Below, piece by piece: positions 1-9,089 of a stretch of 64,000 bases of DNA (positions are counted from its first letter, which is position 1; each line of letters starts with the position of its first letter). Below the pieces are notes generated by a model. It had not been told where the DNA came from, ran no database searches, and saw only the letters and a program-made list of their open reading frames with translations. The stretch comes from Ciona intestinalis (lineage: Eukaryota; Chordata; Ascidiacea; Phlebobranchia; Cionidae): positions 3,672,360 through 3,736,359 of the forward strand of contig NC_020175.2 in assembly GCF_000224145.3 (NCBI RefSeq), given 5' to 3'. The position numbers and the translations under genes are program-made.

Positions 1-765
1 GCAATTCATTACACCACGCTACCCAAGTATCGTTATTACATTACGCCAAGGATAAATAAATGAGTTTTTGTTATGAAGTACAGCTAACATATATACATAA
101 CCGAAGCCCCGCGACTTCAACATATCGTTGTTAAAGGGGTGACTTTGGATCACATTTGAGCATATCTATCAATACAAAAGTTTATAATGTTGTGCCCTTT
201 AAATGATAAAAACACAATCATAAAATATGGGATGAATATAGGCGATGCTAACAGTATATCTATCTTACCCCACAGTACTGTAGGCTAAATAGGGATTTTG
301 TATGTTTATAAATTCATAGAGATGAATGTACAGTTTTTACGGACATACCGTCGTTTTAAACAACCAGATGTGGAAAACAATCGGAAATTATACAGCGCAA
401 TCTCACTTCGAAAAACTAGAGTAGGCGGTTAAGGGAAGTCCCATGTCTGATAAAAAAAGTAGCCAAACTGAACACTAAGTTTGAGCGCTTTATTTATTTA
501 AAGGTTAAGGAACTTCAAATGTATCTTCACTTTTGTCGTTTTAAATCTGAACATTAATTTTAAAGCAATAAATGTGTATTATAACTCGTCGATAGATGTA
601 AGAAATTGAAATGCGCTTAAATGACCATGGACGAAAGAAAAGTGGTTAAGGAAAAAGATTTCGGTTTAAACAAGGTCTCCGGTTTATGAACCTGAAAATA
701 AATTAAGTTTTAAGCAATTGCTTAAATACATTTCAATATATATCAAAAAGTAACATATATAATAT

Positions 766-950
766 ATGGTGGGGTAATATGGGATATATTTAGCACCTAA
801 ATCCATGGTAGCCCGTGTTTTGACAATAAACAACGCTCTTTTTGAGTCGCGAGGCTACGATTATATATATTTCTCGAAATATTGTTTACTACCAAATGGG
901 GCGGGAAAAGTGAATAAAAACAAGTTCCATCATACCCCACCCTTCTATTC
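766..950 (+). mobile_element. Diverged MITE, left copy
   Basis: The ends (GGTGGGGTAATATGGGATAT and its approximate complement near 930-945) and the internal 'gagtcgcgaggctac' and 'tgtttactaccaaatggg' motifs match the window's common MITE, with many substitutions. The same old insertion is present at 5882-6068, so it predates the duplication. Confidence 0.7.
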
Positions 951-1094
951 ATATATAAACATATAGCTGTTCTGTGAAATCAATGCAAGAGTTTTCATAT
1001 GTGAACACGATTTTGGACTCAGAAACATAGCTTTTCGAAGCATCATTTATACTATCCATGACGCAAGAGAGCAGGCCAAGTCAACAACTTAGTA

Positions 1095-1234
1095 TAGTAG
1101 GGTAGGTGCAGACGGGACACCTTAGCACATAATATTCAAACTCTGATTTTGTTTTAGACAATTAACAACGGTCTACAGGAGTCGCAAGGATATGGTTTTA
1201 TAATTCCTTGAGTGTTCTCTTGTGACTAACAAAT
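1095..1234 (+). mobile_element. MITE cut by the assembly gap
   Basis: It starts with the TAGTAGGGTAGG terminal repeat and carries the 'attaacaacggtctacaggagtcg' core, then stops at the N run. The uninterrupted counterpart is 6212-6404. Confidence 0.85.
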
Positions 1235-1734
1235 NNNNNNNNNNNNNNNNNNNNNNNNNNNNNNNNNNNNNNNNNNNNNNNNNNNNNNNNNNNNNNNNNN
1301 NNNNNNNNNNNNNNNNNNNNNNNNNNNNNNNNNNNNNNNNNNNNNNNNNNNNNNNNNNNNNNNNNNNNNNNNNNNNNNNNNNNNNNNNNNNNNNNNNNNN
1401 NNNNNNNNNNNNNNNNNNNNNNNNNNNNNNNNNNNNNNNNNNNNNNNNNNNNNNNNNNNNNNNNNNNNNNNNNNNNNNNNNNNNNNNNNNNNNNNNNNNN
1501 NNNNNNNNNNNNNNNNNNNNNNNNNNNNNNNNNNNNNNNNNNNNNNNNNNNNNNNNNNNNNNNNNNNNNNNNNNNNNNNNNNNNNNNNNNNNNNNNNNNN
1601 NNNNNNNNNNNNNNNNNNNNNNNNNNNNNNNNNNNNNNNNNNNNNNNNNNNNNNNNNNNNNNNNNNNNNNNNNNNNNNNNNNNNNNNNNNNNNNNNNNNN
1701 NNNNNNNNNNNNNNNNNNNNNNNNNNNNNNNNNN
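1235..1734. other. Assembly gap (500 N)
   Basis: Exactly 500 N, so the true size is unknown. A MITE lies on its left edge and the prohibitin coding region on its right edge. The C-terminal half of prohibitin should lie here or in an unplaced contig. Confidence 1.
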
Positions 1735-2165
1735 GTTCTCGCTGCGTGATGAGCTTCGCTAGCATCAAACCTCGCCACGACTGCCTTCAAAACTTCATTC
1801 GTGATCGAAGGAAGAATCCTCTCATCGTAATCTTCGCCAATGGTCGAGAAAATGTTCGGGAGCATCGAGGGTTTTGGTCGGAAAAGAATACGCAGCGTGA
1901 TGTTGACGTTTTGGAGATCCTTCGAACCAGTTATGACAGGAATATTTCTCGGTCTCGCCTTGCAGTCGAATATAATAGGTGTTTGGATGAAGGGTATAAG
2001 AAAGTGTGTACCTTCGTTAGATACTGTTTGTCGGACTCCAGAAAGCCGATCAAAGATAACACCCCTGCATCCTGCTTCTACATTGTACAATGCTGAATTA
2101 ACCACGCCACCGGCCAAAGCCAATCCAACTCCAAGTTTTGTTAATCTTGAAAGTAAAGCTTCCAT
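1735..2165 (-). CDS. PHB1: Prohibitin 1, N-terminal part (truncated by gap)
   Basis: Prohibitin is a mitochondrial inner-membrane scaffold protein that forms rings with PHB2 and supports m-AAA protease control and cristae. The start is the ATG at 2165-2163; the first 138 or so residues follow the family closely: hydrophobic N-terminus ([20 protein letters not shown]), then the SPFH/band-7 domain ([52 protein letters not shown]). Human PHB1 is about 272 residues, so roughly half is missing. Just before the gap the frame breaks: the conserved ELITQRE follows FDAS only after removal of one base near 1755-1757, and here it is read in the next frame. Because this lies about 20 bp from a contig end, a sequencing error is likelier than a real mutation. 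Confidence 0.95.
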
Positions 2166-3511
2166 TTCTTTGTTTAATTATATAAGCTACAAATACAACA
2201 AGTCTGTATATTTTCAATGTACAGCACTTAACTTGCCCTATAGCATAAAAGAAATAAAAAATATGAGACTTTAGTTCCATAAATTTAAAGAAAAAAAAAC
2301 AGAACTTTCTTAGAAAAAAAGGGAACTAAAAAGAAGAGAAGTATTTCAGGAAAACAAAATGTATTTACAGGAAATTGCTAATGTCCAATTATACCATACA
2401 AAAGAAACAGTATATACCATAACAGCCACTTCATACCGACCGTCTGTTAAAGTAACACTTTATAAAAGTGGTGATAGCCCGAATCTTATAACTTGAATTT
2501 AGCGTATACTGAAAACTTCTTTTTGAACCAAAATAACCTGTGCAATATTTTACAACATAGCCAATTAACATCTATAAAAATAGAGCATACAAACTGACGA
2601 CTACAGAAACAGAACGGCAATTGCGGTAAATCTTTAATTGAAGTTGCACCACATTGCATAAGGTTTATCAAAAATCGGGAACAAACGTGCTTTTCTCGTC
2701 AGTCGATTCGGCTAAAACCAAAGTTCCTAGATAATCGAAGTAAAGTCGGCAAAAACTTCGTTACAAAAATTTTTAAAAGGATTTTTCCAAATCTTTTAAA
2801 AATGTCGCTGTTTTAAAATGTTTTAAAAATGTCGGTGAATGACTATTTTTAAGGTTTTAAAGCTAGACTATTATTTATCAATTTACATTTGTTTATAAAA
2901 TGAATATTATGGTTGGAACTCAGACAAGAGATAGGGGGTATTGGAATGTGGGTAACAAGCCTTACATTTAACACAAGAACGACTGTTCGCTGAAATTAAA
3001 TATTTAATTTAACACCGCTAACGAGCGGGAGAACGACAGTCGTTAAAAAAGAAGTGTTCATCACGCACCTCGGGCCTGCTAATAATTAAGCTACTAAACA
3101 TATAGCCTAACTGGTGTGGTATTTTTACAATTAATACCTGAGTGACTTCTGGATTGTAGAAATATTGCCCGAGGACACTTAGACCAACAATTGTAGCAGC
3201 GCTAGGCCTCGAACCTACCTCTGTGCTACATAGGCCTACTCTATCCTCTGTTTATTAATTTAATTTCACTAGTCACTTTAGAGTTTAGATTAGACTATAA
3301 CAAACTTTTTCTAGAAAATACGGTTTATTAAAACTACAGACACCTCGTAATTGCTGTTCCATTATTTGACGTATTTTTATTTACAAATATTATTGATGCA
3401 AAAATTTTGGTGTAACTGAATGGTAAAAAATGCGCTTATCGTTGCACAAGCTATATACATACATGAATTAATATGGTTAAAATACTAAAATACTGAAAAC
3501 CGTGAAGAGAA
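2166..3511. other. Intergenic between prohibitin and TREX-like gene
   Basis: Upstream region of prohibitin and downstream region of the TREX-like gene. It is AT-rich with short runs such as 'ttttaaaaatgtcg' repeated at 2800-2840. I see no supported gene or known repeat apart from the polyadenylation signals near 3324-3381. Confidence 0.6.
3324..3381 (-). terminator. Candidate polyadenylation signals of the TREX-like gene
   Basis: On the minus strand AATAAA occurs at 3381-3376 and again at 3329-3324, about 130 and 185 nt beyond the stop codon at 3512. Confidence 0.5.
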
Positions 3512-4984
3512 TTAGTAAACAAGAGTATTAAAACGGTGCTGGTTATAGTTTCTTTTGTACAGTGCAGTATCTTTATAAATATGTGTTAGATCAGTTGTCC
3601 GTCCTTGTACTGCGTTTACGTGTCCTTTAAAAATGCTGAACTTCCGGTAGTTGTTATTTATCCAACCGCGTAACAGGTAATTCAATCGCACAATTTTCAT
3701 CAGCTTGATGACGTCATCTTCAGCTTGATGCTGATTGGTTGATGGCGTCCGAGGAAACGAACGACGGAAGACATCTTCCAGTTTGCAGGATTGTCGGGCC
3801 CTACCACGCAACTTCCTCATCCCAAGAAGTGAGTCAGCGCATCTTAATTCTGAGAAGATCGTTGGATTATAGTTGGAAGAGCGAATGTGCCTTTTGAGTA
3901 AAGGGAAGTCGAAATCCATTCCATTATGTGCCACCAAACAGATAGGGGAGGCCTGTCTTTCTAGAAATGCTGCAATAATTTCAGATGTCTGAGCATTAAA
4001 CTTCGGTTTAAAGCTCTCTTCGATGATCCGGTTGTTTAATTTTGTTATTGAGGACGCGTGGTCTTCAATTGTTTTGTCGGGATCAACTAAAAGAACTAAT
4101 TTATCGACAATTCTTGGCACAGAGCCTGTTTCGGAAGCATCCAAAGAATCAATGGTGACAGCCACCATGCATATCTCAGTGATCTTGCTTTGTCTAAGCC
4201 CTGTAGCTTCCAAATCAAGGTAGACTTGAGTCTTGTGCGCGCTTATGGGCGTGCCATAGGCATAGAAGGGACTTTCGTCATCAAACTCTGACGTTTCAGG
4301 TTTAGATTCAGATTCAGTTTCAGGTTCAGTAAAGACTTCTTCTTGTTCTGGGGCAGTCACGAGCTCAAAATTTATACTGCTAAGAAACTTGTTCAGGTTT
4401 TTCAAAACAACTTTCACCAAACATATATTCTGTTCCTCGGTGGTTGGGGAATCTGGCATTTCTTCGCTTAATTGCTCCTCACAAATTCGTTTTAAATCAG
4501 ATGGTTTTTCTGGCTCGATTTTCTTAAAAACTTCTTCGGAATCCACGAACCAGACCTCGCGGTCATCCACTTTATCCAATGCTTTCCCAATGCGCCCCAG
4601 CTCGGATTGCAAAACTGAGAAACCAAAGCAGCCGTGGCTCAGAAGACAGAATTTACCAGACTGGCGAGCGAGAAAGAGGCGCAGAAGGTTGAAAACTTTC
4701 AGGTCGAACTGTCCCCGCTTCGCCAGTTGAAAATCTTGTGACGTCACGTTGTACGTGTTGGCTACGTCACTATCCAACTTTGCTTTTGGGTCGATGCAGA
4801 TCGTCATTTTATCACAAACTCTCGGAAAGCAATCGAAAAGTTTATTTTCTGTTCTGGTAAGCTCATTGCTGAATACACTTATCAGGCTGATTTCAGTTAC
4901 GCCACGATCTTTCTCGTGACTGTTTACACTTACAGTTATAAAAACGTAAGACACGTTTTCGCTGCTGGTATCAGACAAGGCCAT
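3512..4984 (-). CDS. TREX-like 3'-5' exonuclease with an N-terminal pseudo-exonuclease copy
   Basis: Intronless, 490 aa. Residues 254-435 are a DEDDh exonuclease of the TREX family, which degrades DNA from 3' ends and in vertebrates limits innate sensing of cytosolic DNA. Exo I is YLDLEATGL (D257, E259), Exo II LVAHNGMDFDFPLL (D359) and Exo III HQAEDDV (H419, D424), so all catalytic residues are present. Residues 13-205 look like a second copy of the same fold: VFITVSV for Exo I, the DKMTICIDP strand matching DKLVLLVDP of the live copy, CLLSHGCFGFSVL for Exo II, and a helix in place of Exo III. Its catalytic acids and histidine are lost. An acidic linker (about 211-240) joins the halves; a basic tail follows 440. 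Vertebrate TREX1/2 are also single-exon genes but have one domain. The start codon overlaps that of the divergent gene at 4983. Confidence 0.9.
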   Translation of the reverse strand: MALSDTSSENVSYVFITVSVNSHEKDRGVTEISLISVFSNELTRTENKLFDCFPRVCDKMTICIDPKAKLDSDVANTYNVTSQDFQLAKRGQFDLKVFNLLRLFLARQSGKFCLLSHGCFGFSVLQSELGRIGKALDKVDDREVWFVDSEEVFKKIEPEKPSDLKRICEEQLSEEMPDSPTTEEQNICLVKVVLKNLNKFLSSINFELVTAPEQEEVFTEPETESESKPETSEFDDESPFYAYGTPISAHKTQVYLDLEATGLRQSKITEICMVAVTIDSLDASETGSVPRIVDKLVLLVDPDKTIEDHASSITKLNNRIIEESFKPKFNAQTSEIIAAFLERQASPICLVAHNGMDFDFPLLKRHIRSSNYNPTIFSELRCADSLLGMRKLRGRARQSCKLEDVFRRSFPRTPSTNQHQAEDDVIKLMKIVRLNYLLRGWINNNYRKFSIFKGHVNAVQGRTTDLTHIYKDTALYKRNYNQHRFNTLVY

Positions 4985-5234
4985 GTTTCATAAAACTTCC
5001 GTATTTTTAATACTTCTTGTCGCTTTAGCTTTTCCAAAGGGGTGGTGTGAAACTAGCAGCCAAATAAATAGTGAGTTCGAATCAGAATTAAAAAGAAATA
5101 TTAGAACAAACATATTGCGAACAAAGGAACGATACTCGTGGATAGGAACTGGGGAACTCCCCTATCTGACACCCGTTGCTACGCGTCAACAAACATTGTA
5201 TTGGTGGTATGCCAAAACAAAACACCGTCTGTAG
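4983..5234 (+). CDS. Small secreted protein, 83 aa, unrecognised
   Basis: The ORF begins with a clear signal peptide (MFHKTSVFLILLVALAF, probable cleavage after WC at about residue 22). A 61-residue mature part follows, with acidic then basic stretches and a C-terminus rich in aromatic and basic residues (TLYWWYAKTKHRL). An AATAAA signal at 5247-5252 follows the stop by 13 nt, as in a real terminal exon. Its ATG (4983-4985) shares two bases with the TREX start on the other strand. I do not recognise the family. The YWWY segment weakly recalls the N-terminal region of serine carboxypeptidases, but the catalytic part is absent, so a truncated relic is possible. Confidence 0.5.
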   Translation: MFHKTSVFLILLVALAFPKGWCETSSQINSEFESELKRNIRTNILRTKERYSWIGTGELPYLTPVATRQQTLYWWYAKTKHRL

Positions 5235-5246
5235 TTGTATATATTA

Positions 5247-5252
5247 AATAAA
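5247..5252 (+). terminator. Polyadenylation signal AATAAA
   Basis: AATAAA (overlapping ATTAAA at 5243-5248) 13 nt after the stop of the 83-aa secreted protein. Confidence 0.6.
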
Positions 5253-5298
5253 CCTGACTATGTAGCCCTGAAAGACGACTTTTTGCAACAGATGTTGA

Positions 5299-6351
5299 GC
5301 AATTCATTACACCACGCTACCCAAGTATCGTTATTACATTACGCCAAGGATAAATAAATGAGTTTTTGTTATGAAGTACAGCTAACATATATACATAACC
5401 GAAGCCCCGCGACTTCAACATATCGTTGTTAAAGGGGTAACTTTGGATCACATTTGTTATACAGCGCAATCTCACTTCAAATTATACAGCGCAATCTCAC
5501 TTCTTTTATACAGCGCAATCTCACTTCGAAAAACTAGAGTAGGCGGTTAAGGGAAGTCCCATGTCTGATAAAAAAAGTAGCCAAACTGAACACTAATTTT
5601 GAGCGCTTTATTTATTTAAAGGTTAAGGAACTTTAAATGTATCTTCACTTTTGTCGTTTTAAATCTGAACATTAATTTTAAAGCAATAAATGTGTATTAT
5701 AACTCGTCGATAGATGTAAGAAATTGAAATGCGCTAAAATGACCATGACGAAAGAAAAGTGGTTGAGGAAAAAGATTTCGGTTTAAACATGGTCTCCGGT
5801 TTATGAATCTGAAAATAAATTAAGTTTTAAGCAATTGTTTGAATACATTTCAATATATATCAAAAAGTAACATATATAATACTTGGTGGGGTAATATGGG
5901 ATATATTTAGCACTTAAATCCATGGTATCCCGTGTTTTGACAATAAACAACGTTCTTTTAGAGTCGCGAGGCTACGATTATATAAATTTCTCGAAATATT
6001 GTTTACTACCAAATGGGGCGGGTAAAGTGAATAAAAACAAGTTCCATCTTACCCCACCCTTCTATTCATATATAAACATATAGCTGCTCTGTGAAATCAA
6101 TGCAAGAGTTTTCATATGTGAACACGATTTTGGACTCAGAAACATAACTTTTCGAAGCATCATTTATACTATCCATGACGCAAGAGAGCAGGCCAAGTCA
6201 ACAACTTAGTATAGTAGGGTGGGGGCAGACGGGACACCTTAGCACATAATATTCAAACTCTGATTGTGTTTTAGACAATTAACAACGGTCTACAGGAGTC
6301 GTAAGGATATGGTTTTATAATTCCTTGAATGTTCTTTGTTGACTAACAAAT
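5299..6351. repeat. Right copy of the duplicated ~1.1-kb segment
   Basis: Matches 1-1234. At 5457-5528 it carries three tandem copies of a ~23-bp unit (TTATACAGCGCAATCTCACTTC with small spacers) where the left copy has one unit preceded by ~220 bp of other sequence. It continues into 6352-6404, which completes the MITE lost in the left gap. Confidence 0.9.
5882..6068 (+). mobile_element. Diverged MITE, right copy
   Basis: Counterpart of 766-950, sharing the same substitutions against the family consensus. Confidence 0.7.
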
Positions 6352-6404
6352 GGGACGAAACAATAGAATATACAAAGGTTTCCTATTTCCCCCCATCCTG
6401 ACTA
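6212..6404 (+). mobile_element. MITE with ~30-bp terminal inverted repeats
   Basis: Left end TAGTAGGGTGGGGGCAGACG, right end TTTCCCCCCATCCTGACTA. The core 'caattaacaacggtctacaggagtcg' is shared with the other copies. Confidence 0.85.
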
Positions 6405-6567
6405 CTTGTTGTAATGCATACACAGTGGCGCAATTAGGGCAGAATTTATATATGTTGGGTGGGGGTTAAGATTTATATTAGCGGGTGAGATTTATATTTA
6501 AAAAACCTAATATTATCGCACTTTCAAAATCCAGCAGCTCTTCCAAGTGTTTTGCATCTTCCGGATC

Positions 6568-6573
6568 TTTATT
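6568..6573 (-). terminator. Candidate polyadenylation signal of small peptide gene
   Basis: AATAAA on the minus strand about 96 nt after the stop codon at 6669. Confidence 0.35.
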
Positions 6574-6668
6574 TAGTTTCAAGCTTTGTTTCATGAACCA
6601 CCACCTAACCAAAAGTTAAACAATTATTAACGTATCTTAGACATTATAAGCTGATGCAGATAATTGTT

Positions 6669-6854
6669 CTAAAGCTGTCGCCACATAATATTCAGTATGT
6701 ACCGTCTCGTTCCACAGCCATTGGATCTCTGCCTCGTGCAAAAGTTAATAAATGGGATATTTCTCTTTTTGCTACGACGTGTTCTTGACTGGACAAGCGC
6801 ACCGTCTTCAAAAAGAACGCAGATGAAGAGAAGTAAAATAACTATTCGCATACT
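6669..6854 (-). CDS. Candidate small secreted cationic peptide, 61 aa
   Basis: Read from the ATG at 6854, the frame gives a typical signal peptide (MRIVILLLFICVLFEDGALV). A dibasic, furin-like stretch (RTRRSKKR) and a 30-residue cationic tail with two cysteines follow (FCTRQRSNGCG motif, C-terminus YILNIMWRQL). The frame is open 21 codons further upstream, but the hydrophobic core fits a start at 6854. A TATATA box lies 36-42 nt upstream and AATAAA about 96 nt downstream, so a compact single-exon gene is plausible. It could be an antimicrobial or hormone-like peptide. I recognise no family, and a chance ORF cannot be excluded. Confidence 0.4.
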   Translation of the reverse strand, partial: SMRIVILLLFICVLFEDGALVQSRTRRSKKRNIPFINFCTRQRSNGCGTRRYILNIMWRQL

Positions 6855-6889
6855 ATATGTATTTGGCAGCAAACAACCAATCTGTAGCC

Positions 6890-6896
6890 TATATAT
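6890..6896 (-). promoter_or_regulatory. TATA-like element upstream of small peptide ORF
   Basis: Minus-strand ATATATA about 40 nt upstream of the ATG at 6854. Confidence 0.35.
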
Positions 6897-7374
6897 CTCG
6901 TACAACAATATGCCCAAACAACGTTTCTTTCTTTTACTGAAATCAAATTTATAACGTTCGCCTTTTTTATACGCTTTACGTGCTGTATATAATATAGTAT
7001 GTGCAAAAAAAGCACGGGTACGGCATTGATAAACTGAAAATTTGGTTCAACTTTCACTCAGTGTCAAGTTGACATCAAAACCCAATTCACTCAGTGTCTA
7101 TTTGATAAAGTGAACTTAACAGCAATAGGCTTAACCGAACAACTTGTATTGGAGGAAAAGGAAATTATTTTCTGCTTCCTTTCGTCAAACGAAATTAAAG
7201 GTGACCATAAATTATACTGTATAGGTATTCGTTAAATCATATCCGCACTATGCATTATTTAGAACTTGTCTGAGAATAATTAGTTACTGCATGATTAACA
7301 ACAAATAAGTTCCGCTATTCAATGAATGTTTATTATATGTTTCACGCGGTGAAGCCTTGCAGTCTGACATGCTA

Positions 7375-7573
7375 TATAGTACTGTGGGGTAAGATGGGAC
7401 ACCTTTAGCACCTAATACCCAAATATCCTGATCCAGTTTTAAACAATTAACAACGGTCTATGTGAGTCGTGAGGATACAGTTTTTATAATTCTTTAAATG
7501 TTCTTTGTTTACTACCACATGGGATGAGAAAGTAGAATATAAAGGTGTCCCATCTTCCCCCACCCTACAATAT
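7375..7573 (+). mobile_element. MITE
   Basis: TAGTACTGTGGGGTAAGATG at the left and CATCTTCCCCCACCCTACA at the right, with the family core between and a TA at each flank. Confidence 0.9.
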
Positions 7574-7719
7574 ATGTTACATCAGATTTAGGCCAAAGAT
7601 TGGTTATTACTGCATGGCTGCTATATAGGGCCTGCTGACGTCAACAGATATTAAAGCCTGTCGCTTTTATAAAGGAATATGCGACAAGGGCTTCAACGGT
7701 AAGAGCTTGAAGACCTATC

Positions 7720-7870
7720 TTTGACAGCTCAGCCAAAGATAGATGCTCCCGTGTAGTGGAGACAGCGCTGGGATTACATACCAGCACAGAAAACCCGGAT
7801 TCGATGTTGACACTATTGTGTGGTTGTTTTTGACTTAGCACGACAATTAACGGTTATTGCTTCAACGGAG
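7720..7870 (+). mobile_element. Degenerate tRNA-derived SINE fragment
   Basis: 'agcgctgggattacatacc', 'acccggattcgatgttgacac' and 'agcacgacaattaacgg' are decayed forms of the SINE's B-box and 'aagacacttaacggcaattg' segments. Confidence 0.45.
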
Positions 7871-7977
7871 TGTTTTTTAATAAGTTGTTTAAATAGCTGG
7901 ACAAAATGACTTTCTTAAAGAGAATTCACAAAGGTATACCCTCACGTTAACTCGTATGCAGAAACATGATGTGTAGT

Positions 7978-8170
7978 AAATTGGGGGAAGATGGGACACC
8001 TTTTCGTTCTATTTTCTCGCCCAATTTGGTAGTAAACAAAGAAAATGGGAAAGAATTATAAAAGCGTATTCTCACGACTCCCCTAGACCGTTGTTAATTG
8101 TTTAAAACACGATCAAGGCATTTAGATATTATGTGCTAAGGGTGTCCCATCTTCCCCCACCCTACTGTAT
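7978..8170 (-). mobile_element. MITE
   Basis: Near-consensus: TGGGGGAAGATGGGACACC at the left, GGTGTCCCATCTTCCCCC then ACCCTACT at the right. The inner core is on the minus strand. Confidence 0.9.
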
Positions 8171-8380
8171 ATATAGTCATATAACATGGTATATAATGTA
8201 AGGCACTAGCGTTTTAACGGTTGTATTTTCCCTGCGACGTGAGAATGAATAAACTATCAACAATTTATTTTGTATAATTTATTAAACGATTGAAACCCGA
8301 AACTAGGATCAAAATGATGTATGCAATATATTGTAGAGGCTATACTATAATAGGTTCCATATATATCAGAGTAGGCTAAG

Positions 8381-8386
8381 TTTATT
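8381..8386 (-). terminator. Polyadenylation signal AATAAA of the Gly/Trp-rich peptide gene
   Basis: Minus-strand AATAAA 13 nt beyond the stop codon at 8399-8401. Confidence 0.6.
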
Positions 8387-8398
8387 TTAAGAGTAGTT

Positions 8399-8973
8399 TT
8401 ACATATTATTGATTATGTCTTCGAAGTCTTCGAAATTGTCATCATGAATATCACGTTTCGATTGACCCGGGGCCCAGCCTCCCCAACCACCACCGTTGCC
8501 TCTTCTACCGAAACGTTGTCGGCTAAAAAACAAAACATTTCTATAAATTGAGACAAATGAAAGTATTTTAGTTGACAAGCTAAAAGTCGACGTCGTGGAA
8601 AGTAGAGGCGTCGGCACACCCAGTACGTCTAGTTCAGAGGCTATACGTTTTTAACGCTCGTCGCCGCTACCATTGTATATTCATTTGTTTTTTTAGCGAG
8701 ACACTTAACGGCCTCTATGGTTTCGAGGTAGACGCGCTATAACTATATTGTGCCACGGCGCCAGACATTATAGCCAGCACTGTCGCATACATAATTCGTG
8801 TGCAGGCCACGCGTTATAGGGTGTTCCGTATAAAAATACTGCAGAAATTAAGGCTACCTATGTTGGCTCGTATGTTTGTTTCCCTCGATTGCCTTCGCCG
8901 AACCTTCAGAACACCCCGACAAAACTGCAAAACACGCCATGACCACGATAACCAGCAACACAAAACGTCTCAT
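8399..8973 (-). CDS. Candidate antimicrobial peptide precursor, Gly/Trp/Arg-rich, two exons
   Basis: Exons 8973-8858 and 8522-8399 join in phase 2 to give 79 aa. Exon 1 encodes a signal peptide (MRRFVLLVIVVMACFAVLSG) and a short propiece (CSEGSAKAIEGNKHTSQH). Exon 2 encodes a cationic glycine/tryptophan core (RQRFGRRGNGGGWGGWAPG, then QSKR) and, after a KR processing site, an acidic C-terminus (DIHDDNFEDFEDIINNM). Signal peptide, cationic core and anionic tail is the layout known from tunicate antimicrobial precursors such as clavanins and styelins. A TATATATA box lies about 110 nt upstream and AATAAA 13 nt downstream. I cannot match it to a named peptide. The intron (8523-8857) contains SINE remnants. 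Alternatives are a neuropeptide or a structural Gly-rich peptide. Confidence 0.65.
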
Positions 8974-9080
8974 TTTATCCAGTCAACTATAGTTTTTGAG
9001 TACTTCCAAAAATTTAACACTCTTGGTGTGTTGTCTAACCTGTGGTGGCCGATCTGCAACAACTGCATAGGCAATGGCCC

Positions 9081-9088
9081 TATATATA
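9081..9088 (-). promoter_or_regulatory. TATA box of the Gly/Trp-rich peptide gene
   Basis: Minus strand GGTATATATAGGGCC, about 110 nt upstream of the ATG at 8973, leaving room for a ~75-nt 5' UTR. Confidence 0.55.
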
Positions 9089-9089
9089 C

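Larger units (their letters stand above)
1..1234. repeat. Left copy of a duplicated ~1.1-kb segment
   Basis: Bases 1-1234 match 5299-6351 nearly base for base, with scattered substitutions. The one large difference is that about 220 bp at 171-391 here are replaced in the right copy by short tandem repeats. The match begins at window base 1, so it probably extends further left, and it ends at the N gap inside a MITE. I see no gene in it. It is either a young tandem duplication or, more likely, an allelic contig placed in the scaffold by mistake. Confidence 0.9.

Noticed and set aside
1222-2165. Long frames through the N run and a 330-aa prohibitin frame
   Set aside because: Frames across N are meaningless; only 1735-2165 is supported, and even there the last codons before the gap are out of frame with the family.
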